This document shows positions 8,653-16,590 of a DNA stretch of 44,322 nucleotides, piece by piece. How positions within the stretch are numbered: the first letter of the stretch is position 1; each line of letters opens with the position of its first letter. Source of the DNA: Moorena sp. SIO3H5 (GTDB lineage Bacteria > Cyanobacteriota > Cyanobacteriia > Cyanobacteriales > Coleofasciculaceae); assembly GCF_010692395.1 (NCBI RefSeq), contig NZ_JAAHHS010000002.1, forward strand, positions 1-44,322. Direction: 5' to 3'. A model generated the notes under the pieces. The model searched no databases and was not told the origin of the DNA. It was given only the letters and a program-made list of their open reading frames with translations. Made by a program: the position numbers and the translations under genes.

Positions 8653-10230
8653 TTACTGATAGACTTTAAAAACTGAAATTTCTGATTTTAATCCTTGGGC
8701 AGCATCATCTAATTGTTCTAAAGCACTATTAGTATCCCGTAAGGAGTCAGAGGTGTGCTGGGAGCATTCACTTAAGTGTTCTATGGCTACTCTGATTTCC
8801 TGTGCGCTTTCAGCTTGCTCCTCCATCCGTTGACTCACCAGCTCAAAGCGAGGGGTAATTGTCTTCACTTGCAGGATCACTTCAGCGATTTGCTCACTGA
8901 TATTGCCCACATCGTCTACACTAGTACTTACTTGTTGCTTAAACTTATCCATTGCCATTACCCCAGTGGCTACAGCGGATTGCATTTCTTTGACCATGGT
9001 CTCAATTTCCAAGGTAGCCACTGCAGTCTGGTCAGCCAGCCGACGAATTTCCCGAGCAACAACGCCAAACCCAGCCCCATACTCTCCCGCTTTCTCTGCT
9101 TCAATGGCAGCGTTGAGAGATAGTAAATTGGTCTGATCCGCTACTTTGGTAATCGTGCTGACAACACTATTGATGGTATCAGCTTTGTCATGAATTACCC
9201 CTAGTTTAGCGGTAATGGCAACAGTGGCTTCAGTTAATACACCCATGGTGGTTTCCATGTGGCGGATGTTGGATTGGCTGTTGTCAGCGGCAACAGCCGT
9301 TTGTTCGGAGACACTAGCTACTTCTTTCATGGTTATAACCAATTCCGATGAGGTAGCTGCAATCTGTTGGGTTGTGGCGACAACCTGGTTAGTGGATGCG
9401 ACCTGTTTGGTGATGGTTGCCTGTAGTTGTTGACCTGCAGCAGCAATTTGGGTGGTTGAGGCGGTAATCTGGATACCAGACTGCTGGACTTTACCAATTA
9501 AAGAACTCAAATTTTGGGTCATGGTACCGATGGATGCCAGTAAATCCCCGATCTCATCCTCATTTTTAGCAGGGATTTCCACTTGGGGAGTCAAATCTCC
9601 ACTAGAGACTTGTTTGGCATAGTTTGAAAGTTGCGTAAGCTGGTGAGAAATTTTGTTAACCAGTAAGTAAGCCACGGCAATGCTGGCTAGAAAAATCAAC
9701 GATACGATGTAGATCTGATTTAGAATAGCCGTGCGAAGTTGAGCAGTGATAATTTCTCGATCCATTCCCACATGGACATATCCAGCTACCCCAGCTAGAA
9801 TCGGTGCAGATATATCGGTGAAAGTCCCCATCCCCTGAATGGCTAGATCCTTGAATTCTATCTGTTCGCTGACAGACTTAGTAGCTCGGTATTTCCCCAA
9901 GCCGATCTTCCTGACTTCCTTAGGGATGGTGGGAACAAAGGTATGGGCAACGATTTCCCCATTCTCAGCCACAATAAAGGCATAAGCAACCCCCTTAATC
10001 TCAATAAACTGGTCTATGGCTGCCTGAAGGGTTGAGGCATCTCTGTATAGGAGTAGATCGAGGCTAGACTTAGCTAAACTTTTTGCGATCGCAGTCCCTT
10101 TGCTTTTATACTCACTAGTCAGGTTTTTGTGTAGAGTCCAGCCAGATAAGGTAGATGTGGTCAGGATAACGAATCCAAACAGAATTATTTCTCCAATCAG
10201 AGTTTTTTGAAATAGCTTTGAAATCTTCAT
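8653..10230 (-). CDS. Chemoreceptor with Cache-like periplasmic sensor
   Basis: Membrane chemoreceptor. TM1 is about residues 13-33. A periplasmic domain of about 135 residues (35-170) reads like a single Cache/PAS-like sensor, with AYAFIVAENGEIVAHT and APILAGVAGYVHVGMD. TM2 is about 172-194, then HAMP and a signalling domain with the tip [20 protein letters not shown]. The start codon overlaps the stop of the upstream binding-protein gene by 4 bp (ATGA, 10227-10230), so the two are almost certainly translationally coupled. The binding protein may therefore present its ligand to this receptor. The ligand is unknown; the Cache assignment is from reading only. Confidence 0.94.
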   Translation of the reverse strand: MKISKLFQKTLIGEIILFGFVILTTSTLSGWTLHKNLTSEYKSKGTAIAKSLAKSSLDLLLYRDASTLQAAIDQFIEIKGVAYAFIVAENGEIVAHTFVPTIPKEVRKIGLGKYRATKSVSEQIEFKDLAIQGMGTFTDISAPILAGVAGYVHVGMDREIITAQLRTAILNQIYIVSLIFLASIAVAYLLVNKISHQLTQLSNYAKQVSSGDLTPQVEIPAKNEDEIGDLLASIGTMTQNLSSLIGKVQQSGIQITASTTQIAAAGQQLQATITKQVASTNQVVATTQQIAATSSELVITMKEVASVSEQTAVAADNSQSNIRHMETTMGVLTEATVAITAKLGVIHDKADTINSVVSTITKVADQTNLLSLNAAIEAEKAGEYGAGFGVVAREIRRLADQTAVATLEIETMVKEMQSAVATGVMAMDKFKQQVSTSVDDVGNISEQIAEVILQVKTITPRFELVSQRMEEQAESAQEIRVAIEHLSECSQHTSDSLRDTNSALEQLDDAAQGLKSEISVFKVYQ

Positions 10231-11501
10231 TTTGCCAACCTCTGCCAGCTGTCTAGCGGTACAAATTGACCTTGCTCAACAGTAGTGTAATAGACATTAT
10301 TGAGTCCCTGATTTCTAAAAGCACTAAATGAGACTGGCGCATTAATCCCTAGGTCAAGGTTTTTGACCTTCTCAAGCGCCTGTCTGAGCCGAGCTTTTTC
10401 AACCTTATCCCCCATCATTTGTAGAATCACAACTAGGAGTTTGGCATTCAGAAACCCTTCCAGACTAACAAAGCTATACCTAAGGGGTTTGTATCCTGCC
10501 GAGCTGAAATTCCTCGGAGGCATCGGGTTATATTGATCCATCAATGCTCGATAGTCACTTACAGCAGCTAGGGAGGTGTCATTGTAACTGGGTACCACTT
10601 GCGAATTAATCAAATTTGTAGTATAATCTATACCAGTTTTAACACCAGTTTCTAGCAACAAATTCAGCAAACTCTCGCTCCCCACAAACGAGATATTAGC
10701 AATCGGCACATTCCAGCCAGCATCCCTAGCATCTCGAATAAATCCTGCACAAGCCCCATAGGAGCCAATGGAAATCACAGCGTCGGGATTGGCAGCTCTG
10801 AGAATATTTACCTGACGTTTTAGGCTCTGGGAATAGGAGGTTCCTCGACGATAGGTGGCTTCCCCAACCATAGTGAGACCATACTTAGCCAAGGCTCTCC
10901 TCACACCATCCCATCCACTTCTACCATAGGCATCAATCTGATAAAATACCGCAATTCTTCGTCTATTAATTTTGACAAAGTTATCAACTAATCCTTCGGT
11001 TTCCTGACGGTAAGAAGCTCTAAGATTAAAAGCAAATTGCTCGTAAGGTGTTTCTCTTTGGGGTTGAGCCCCTGTAAACGGAAAGAAGAGATAGGTTTGT
11101 CTTTCAATATAGTTTTTGAGCAGTGGCAGGACTCTAGTCACCGTGGGAGTGCCGACATAATCAAAGAGTAAAAATACATCATCATTTTCAATCAACTTAA
11201 TGGTGTTTTTAATCGCCCTAGTGGGATTGTATCCATCATCATAGGCCTGAATCACAATTTGTTTGCCATTGATACCGCCTTGGCGATTAATATCTTCTAT
11301 ATAAGCCATTGAACCTCTATACAATTCAATGCCTAAACTTCTAGATGCTCCTGTAAATGCAGCAGACATTCCCAACACAATATCATCCTCTTGGCTCTTC
11401 CCTGAGAAACCTGATCCCAAAACAAGCAATAGAGATAACAATAGAGATAAAATAATTAGACTCAGAAGCTTTAACTGATTGGAAATTTGCTTGATTAACA
11501 T
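10227..11501 (-). CDS. Type-I periplasmic binding protein (amide/amino-acid type), orphan
   Basis: Resembles ABC-transporter solute-binding proteins of the branched-chain amino acid/urea/amide family: VLGMSAAFTGASRSLGIELYRGSMAYIEDINRQGGINGKQ is characteristic (segments VLGMSAAFTG and INRQGGINGK), as are DYVGTPT and FPFTGAQP. I place the start at 11501 (MLIKQISNQ), just before a hydrophobic segment that serves as signal peptide or anchor; an upstream in-frame start at 11534 adds 11 residues. No lipobox Cys is seen. No permease or ATPase gene lies nearby, and the stop overlaps the chemoreceptor start by 4 bp. A role as the ligand-capturing part of a chemoreceptor, and not of a transporter, is the simplest reading. 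Confidence 0.9.
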   Translation of the reverse strand: MLIKQISNQLKLLSLIILSLLLSLLLVLGSGFSGKSQEDDIVLGMSAAFTGASRSLGIELYRGSMAYIEDINRQGGINGKQIVIQAYDDGYNPTRAIKNTIKLIENDDVFLLFDYVGTPTVTRVLPLLKNYIERQTYLFFPFTGAQPQRETPYEQFAFNLRASYRQETEGLVDNFVKINRRRIAVFYQIDAYGRSGWDGVRRALAKYGLTMVGEATYRRGTSYSQSLKRQVNILRAANPDAVISIGSYGACAGFIRDARDAGWNVPIANISFVGSESLLNLLLETGVKTGIDYTTNLINSQVVPSYNDTSLAAVSDYRALMDQYNPMPPRNFSSAGYKPLRYSFVSLEGFLNAKLLVVILQMMGDKVEKARLRQALEKVKNLDLGINAPVSFSAFRNQGLNNVYYTTVEQGQFVPLDSWQRLAK

Positions 11502-11909
11502 ATAGCGGTTTACGTGTAGGTTCAGTGATGGCAATTATTATACCCATGAGGTACAAATCTCTGGGGTTTAGGGAGTAGGGAGCAGGGAGCAGGGAGCAGG
11601 AACCCACCCCTAAGCCCTACCAGGAGGGTAAGGGAAGTCGGAAGTGGGAAGATTTAAAAAATAATGTGTACCTCATAGCTATGATAAACGCTATAAGTTA
11701 GGATACTGACTACTTGTTGTTATTGTAATTAGCGCGGGTGCCAAACCACTATATCCTATATCCTATGCGATCGCTATTCTTAAACTATCAGCGATCAGCA
11801 TCTTTACGGTTGTCCAGAACTACTTAGATCTTCGTCTCCAGAGCCTTTTTCGTAAGTTTTCCGTGATTAAAAAGCTGAAGGCTGAAGGCTGACGGCTTAC
11901 GGCTTACGT
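11502..11909. repeat. Gap with a hairpin-framed STRR element
   Basis: A 10-bp inverted repeat, ATGAGGTACA (11546-11555) and TGTACCTCAT (11667-11676), with partly pairing flanks, frames GGGAGTA/GGGAGCA repeats (11569-11600). Similar elements lie at 15503-15680 and 33625-33745. The rest (11700-11909) has one HIP1 site (about 11767) and GCTGAAG/GGCTTAC short repeats near 11875-11905. Confidence 0.8.
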
Positions 11910-13583
11910 CTAAACTTGAAACACCGAAACTTCTGTTTGTAATCCTTGGGCAGTATCATCCAATCGTTCCAGAGCATTATTCGTATCTCTTAGAGAGTCA
12001 GCCGTTTGTTGTGAGGCTTCGCTTAATTGAACCATCGCCTCGCTAATTTGTTGAGCACTTTTTGATTGGTCTTCCACACTTTGATTCACCATCTCAAACC
12101 GGGGAGTCAGGCTCTGAACTTGCTCAATTACTTTAGCAATTTGTTCACTAATATTGCCGACATTTTCGACACTAGTACTGACATCCTTGCTAAATTTATC
12201 CATTTCCATCACCCCAGTTGACACCGCTGATTGCATCTCTTTTACCATGGTCTCAATTTCTAGGGTAGCCACTGCCGTTTGGTCAGCTAGCCGCCGAATT
12301 TCCCGAGCCACAACCGCAAAACCAGCCCCATACTCTCCTGCTTTCTCCGCTTCAATGGCAGCGTTGAGGGATAGTAAATTAGTCTGATCGGCTACTTTAG
12401 TAATAGTGGTGACAACACTACTGATATTATTGGCTTTTTCATTCATCACTCCCAGTTTGGCAGAAATAGAACTAGTAGCATTGGCTAAGTGACGCATGGT
12501 ACTTTCCATACGCATCAGGTCTTGTTGACCATGGCTAGCGCTATCAGCAGTAATTTGAGACAGCTGAGCGACTTGCTCCATAGTTTTAACTAATTCCCCA
12601 GAGGTATTGGCAATTTCTTGAGCTGTGCTTGTCACCTCGTTGGTGGAGGCTAATTGTTCGGTCATGGTTGCTTCTAATTGCTTACCAGAGGCAGCAATTT
12701 GGGTGGTGGAGCTAGTCATTTGGATACCAGACTGTTGCACCTTATAGATCAATGAATTGAGGTTTTCAGTCATCTTTTTCAGAGATTCCAGTAATTGTCC
12801 AATCTCATCCGTTGAGGTAATTTCCACCTTGGTACTCAGATTACCAGCCGAAACTTCTTCTGCTATATCTACTGCTTTGTTTAACGAATTAACAATATCG
12901 CGGGTGACAAAATTTCCAAACCCTAGAGTCGCCCCAATGATTAAAATAAAAGCAATCAGTACGATGTTGATGGTACGTTTTTGATCTTCTTTCGCAAGAT
13001 TAGCTGAGTTTTGAGATAATGTAATAGCTCGCCGCAAGAGACTCCTCATTTCTGCTTTCAGTTCTTCTGCGGAATTTTGCATCCGTTCTGCAGCAAATTC
13101 CGCTTTATCGGGTTGATTTTCAACAACTAAACTGAACGCTTCTTCAGATTTATCACCATAACGTTTATGCATTATTTTATATAACTCTAATTCAGATTGA
13201 AAATCTGACCAGTAGTTTTTTTCCTGTTCACTTAAGGCTTTTTTTATTTCACGTTGGAGAATGTTATCAACTTTTCTAAGAGCCTCCTCTACTAATCCAT
13301 TCCTTCGGTTGAACTCGGCTCTGGCTTCACCAAATGTATTTCTAGCAGTAGCGCTTTCTGCATATCGGTAATTAAATCGAAAGGCTCGTTCAAAATTAAC
13401 CCTCTGAGCAAGTTGACTTTCTTGCATTTCCGTCATGTGCTGGATAAGGGGAAGATCTTCTTCAGCTATCTTACCGATTTCATTTGCTAACTTTGACAGT
13501 CCTATCCAGCTAATTCCCCCCCCTAAAAGTATGGTCAAACTAGAGAAGATTAGTAGACCTAGTAGTTTAGTTGCAATTTTCAT
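11910..13583 (-). CDS. WspA-like chemoreceptor with four-helix-bundle sensor
   Basis: Membrane chemoreceptor and best WspA candidate. TM1 is about residues 7-28, a helical periplasmic domain spans about 30-203, TM2 about 204-226, HAMP about 228-280 and the signalling domain about 330-545. The tip reads [20 protein letters not shown] then [18 protein letters not shown], followed by [19 protein letters not shown], all close to what I recall for WspA. The gene starts 26 bp after the cheR stop, so the two are likely cotranscribed. The long helical sensor fits the four-helix-bundle MCP class. Confidence 0.95.
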   Translation of the reverse strand: MKIATKLLGLLIFSSLTILLGGGISWIGLSKLANEIGKIAEEDLPLIQHMTEMQESQLAQRVNFERAFRFNYRYAESATARNTFGEARAEFNRRNGLVEEALRKVDNILQREIKKALSEQEKNYWSDFQSELELYKIMHKRYGDKSEEAFSLVVENQPDKAEFAAERMQNSAEELKAEMRSLLRRAITLSQNSANLAKEDQKRTINIVLIAFILIIGATLGFGNFVTRDIVNSLNKAVDIAEEVSAGNLSTKVEITSTDEIGQLLESLKKMTENLNSLIYKVQQSGIQMTSSTTQIAASGKQLEATMTEQLASTNEVTSTAQEIANTSGELVKTMEQVAQLSQITADSASHGQQDLMRMESTMRHLANATSSISAKLGVMNEKANNISSVVTTITKVADQTNLLSLNAAIEAEKAGEYGAGFAVVAREIRRLADQTAVATLEIETMVKEMQSAVSTGVMEMDKFSKDVSTSVENVGNISEQIAKVIEQVQSLTPRFEMVNQSVEDQSKSAQQISEAMVQLSEASQQTADSLRDTNNALERLDDTAQGLQTEVSVFQV

Positions 13584-13609
13584 TTAATTCCAAGTAGCCC
13601 CTGTTGCTA

Positions 13610-14959
13610 TTAACTTTTTAAGTTTTGTAGTCGTTGAATTCGCTGTCGGATTACCGTAGCTTTAGCCAGATCCCCACGATTTTCTTGAAGTAAAGCCAGA
13701 TGAAAGAGTGCTTCGTAGGAATTCGGTTTCAGGTAAACTGCTTTCTGAAAGCATTGCTCAGCCTGCTCGTCATTGTCCAAGGCCTGATGGACTTCTCCGA
13801 GTAACACATAAGCCTCAGCACTAGTCAAATTTTGACTTAGGTAAGTTTGGCACAGTGTCACCGCTTCCTCCAAACTTCCTTGATTGGCTAATCTCCTGGC
13901 TTTTTCAAGCAAGGATTCTTGTCCCTTTTCAAGCTCCCTTTGTAAGCAGGATTGTTTGATTCCTTTAGACTGTCGATTAACAAGGGCAGAGGGGGAAGAT
14001 GATCTTGTTTGGTATTCCTGGTCTTGCTCCTGGTCCTGGTTTTGCCCTTGTATTGGATACAGAGAATGGATCAGCGTCACTGGGGACTTATGACTCGGGA
14101 GTGACGATGAGGTTTCCCAATTTCTCCTGCGCCCCTGTGGAGAGTCCCTGGTCTGGGGTTGTCTAAGATCTTTCACCTTCTGATAGGCAAAAGCAAAGGG
14201 ATAGCGAACTGACACAAATCGATTGGTAGTTATTACTCCTGTTTCAGCAGACCCCACAAACAGCAAACCTTTAGGCATTAATAACCGATCTAAGAGTTGT
14301 ATAGCACGGAACCGGGAAGATTTATCCAAATAAATCAATAAATTGCGGCAAAATATAATGTCATAGTTGCTCTGAGCCAAGCCCAAGGGGTCTAGGATAT
14401 TACCATGCTTGAAATTAACGGTATTGCGCACCAACGGACATAATTCATAACCATCTGCTGTTTGCTTAAAATAGCGTTTTTGTTGCTGTAGTTGGTTCCC
14501 CCGAAAGGAATTCCTGCTGTAGAGAGCACGTCGAGCTTTGTGCAATGCTTCCTTGCTGATATCAATAGCATCGACCCGAAACTGATTAGGAGTCAAACCC
14601 GCATCCAGCAAGGTCATAGCAATGGAGTAAGGTTCTTCTCCTGTAGAACAGGGTATACTTAACACCCGCAGGATGGGGTAGTTGGGGTTGGGCAACCACT
14701 CAGATATGACGTAACGACTCAGAAACCCAAAGGGTTTTCTGTCCCGGAAAAACCAAGTCTCTAAGACAACGACCGTTTCAATCAGTGCTTCGAGTTCTTG
14801 AGCTGAGGTTTGCAGTTGTTGCAGATACGTTTGCTGATCCGGTAAGCCACAAGCCCATCGTCTGGTTTCTATCGCTCTAGCAATCTGCCTAGAACCAATA
14901 GTACTGCCATCCAAACCGATTTTCTTTCTTAGCAAAGCCTCAATAGTCGCCTGAATCAT
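13610..14959 (-). CDS. cheR: CheR/WspC-like chemoreceptor methyltransferase with C-terminal TPRs
   Basis: Predicted to methylate receptor glutamates using S-adenosylmethionine. Residues about 1-80 are the CheR N-terminal helical domain (LLRKKIGLDGSTIGSRQIAR; ETWFFRD); about 90-270 is the methyltransferase, with SAM motif PCSTGEEPYSIAM and FCRNLLIYLDKSSR. A Gln/Asp-rich linker (QGQNQDQEQDQE) follows at about 300-340. At least two TPR units span about 350-445 (SAEAYVLLGEVHQALDNDEQ; NSYEALFHLALLQENRGD). A CheR followed by TPRs is the WspC arrangement. It is preceded 42 bp upstream by cheW and followed 26 bp downstream by a receptor gene. Confidence 0.95.
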   Translation of the reverse strand: MIQATIEALLRKKIGLDGSTIGSRQIARAIETRRWACGLPDQQTYLQQLQTSAQELEALIETVVVLETWFFRDRKPFGFLSRYVISEWLPNPNYPILRVLSIPCSTGEEPYSIAMTLLDAGLTPNQFRVDAIDISKEALHKARRALYSRNSFRGNQLQQQKRYFKQTADGYELCPLVRNTVNFKHGNILDPLGLAQSNYDIIFCRNLLIYLDKSSRFRAIQLLDRLLMPKGLLFVGSAETGVITTNRFVSVRYPFAFAYQKVKDLRQPQTRDSPQGRRRNWETSSSLPSHKSPVTLIHSLYPIQGQNQDQEQDQEYQTRSSSPSALVNRQSKGIKQSCLQRELEKGQESLLEKARRLANQGSLEEAVTLCQTYLSQNLTSAEAYVLLGEVHQALDNDEQAEQCFQKAVYLKPNSYEALFHLALLQENRGDLAKATVIRQRIQRLQNLKS

Positions 14960-15001
14960 TACTATTAGTTAGTTAGTTAGTTGTTAGTTAGTTGGTAGTT
15001 T

Positions 15002-15460
15002 TTAATTTTCTGCTCCAGGTAATAAGTATATCTGTTGGGACTCCGATAACAAATACTCTAGCCGAATTCGTTGGATCATGCCTTTTTCATCCATAATCAT
15101 TTCTCCTAAATAAGGAGCGTCATTTATTTTTACTCCGGCATCGACCCACTCAGTATCTGGTTTGTTTAAGGTTTCTGTGATTCTTTCTGACATCAAACCG
15201 ATGCAGTAATGAGTATTATTTTTGGCAACATAATTGACCATTATAATCCGCGTGCTTAAGTGGGAGCGGCTGGGAGTACCTTGAATTAAATGGCACAGAT
15301 CAATAACTGGCACAATTGCACCTCGGTAGTTAAACAAACCAGCCACATAGTCAGGAGCTTGGTGTATTTTTCGGAGGTTGACTCTGGGAATTACCTCCAG
15401 GACCTGAGAACTATCCAGGGCATAAAGGTCATTTCCTACATAAAAAATCAACATTAACAT
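15002..15460 (-). CDS. cheW: CheW/WspB-like coupling protein
   Basis: Single-domain CheW adaptor of 152 residues and the first gene of the minus-strand cluster. The fold is shown by MLMLIFYVGNDLYALDSSQV, LEVIPRVNL, APDYVAGLFNYRGAIVPVID and later IGLMSERITETL. It is shorter and lacks the Cys-rich extension of the second CheW (5914-6666); the two correspond to WspB and WspD by order and content. Two coupling proteins in one cluster is a Wsp trait. The 42-bp gap to cheR consists of TTAG-type repeats. Confidence 0.93.
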   Translation of the reverse strand: MLMLIFYVGNDLYALDSSQVLEVIPRVNLRKIHQAPDYVAGLFNYRGAIVPVIDLCHLIQGTPSRSHLSTRIIMVNYVAKNNTHYCIGLMSERITETLNKPDTEWVDAGVKINDAPYLGEMIMDEKGMIQRIRLEYLLSESQQIYLLPGAEN

Positions 15461-15502
15461 CGGTTAATTCGTGGGAAAATTAGTGGGAATTGATATATAG
15501 CA

Positions 15503-15680
15503 AGTCTTATACCCATGAGGTAAAAATTTTTAGGTTTTAGGTTTTAGGTTTTAGGTTTTAGGTTTTAGGTTTTAGGTTTTAGGTTTTAGGTTTTAGGGAA
15601 CAGGGAACAGGGAACAGGGAACAGGGAACAGGGAAAAAATAATGTGTATCTCATAGCTATGAGAAACGCTATAACGATAT
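15503..15680. repeat. Hairpin-framed STRR element upstream of the chemosensory cluster
   Basis: ATGAGGTA (15515-15522) pairs with TATCTCAT (15647-15654), with one G-U wobble if transcribed. Outer flanks also pair in part (TATAGC on both sides). Between the arms are about ten AGGTTTT units (15529-15597) and five or six GGGAACA units (15595-15634). It lies about 40 bp upstream of the first cheW start. Confidence 0.8.
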
Positions 15681-16590
15681 TTAACATCATTTAGCCTCTA
15701 AATTTCTGAGTGCTCAAACCCCTAATTAGCTTTTATTAACTAGATTATGAAGCAAATGTCAAGTAATGGTCAAAATGCTCAGGGGGTGACAAGCGCTCTT
15801 TAAAATCTTACAGGGGTGTTTGTTAATGGGGTTAGGTGAAGCGTGAAGATTGCCCAAGCGGGATGGATTGATTAAAACTATCATTGACGAAGTCTTGTTA
15901 AAAGTGCTTCAATTGCTGGCAAATACAAAGACTCCGATGCGCTCATTTTACCCAACACCTAAAACCATTAACCTAACACCTATCTAGGTTTGAGCTTTGT
16001 TGTCACCCCGTGAGGTCAAAATGTGATGATAATCATATTTTTTTCATAAAAATATGAAATTAAAGTGAAATAAATGTGAACTCAACCAGACTAATACCAA
16101 GAGGTGCGACCCCGTAATTTAATTCGCCATAGGAAAGCGCACCTTTTCGGGAAATTAGGGCTACAGATCAATTTGATCCATCTCGCCAGAGGCTAGACCG
16201 GCTTTTGCACAAGTGGCTTCGTTGGACTTGGAGCAAGCAGATTGACCCTAGCCTTCTACACGGGATCTACTGAGTATCCAAGACGTTCACTCTTAGTTCA
16301 CTCTTCTAGCTAGCAGCTATAACCATTGCGATGTAATGCTTTCAGGAATAAGGCCTTGGCCTTTGGGCCACGCTGCGCGAATGGCCACGCTACGCGAAGG
16401 GTGTAGTTCGCCCCATCTTACCTGAAATCCATATCTGTCAAGGGATTTGAGCTCTTAATATTTACTTTATAAATTAGCTCTTCAGTGGTTTAATTATATT
16501 AAACTTAACAGTTGTTCGCGTAGCGTGCGCGTAGCGCATTAGCTGACCGCTGCATGGTGACAATTTGATTGAGTAATAAATAACTGAATT
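15681..16590. other. Non-coding gap with palindromic repeats
   Basis: No coding frame convinces me here. A 7-bp inverted repeat, AGGTGCG (16102-16108) and CGCACCT (16138-16144), could form a hairpin. GGCCACGCTGCGCGAA (16366-16381), GGCCACGCTACGCGAA (16383-16398) and TTCGCGTAGCGTGCGCGTAG (16515-16534) are members of the GTTCGCGTAGCGTGGCC repeat family seen throughout the window. Confidence 0.6.

Noticed and set aside
16102..16144. tRNA or riboswitch in the gap before the channel gene
   Set aside because: Only a 7-bp stem with a 29-nt loop is visible; there is no cloverleaf and no known riboswitch core.
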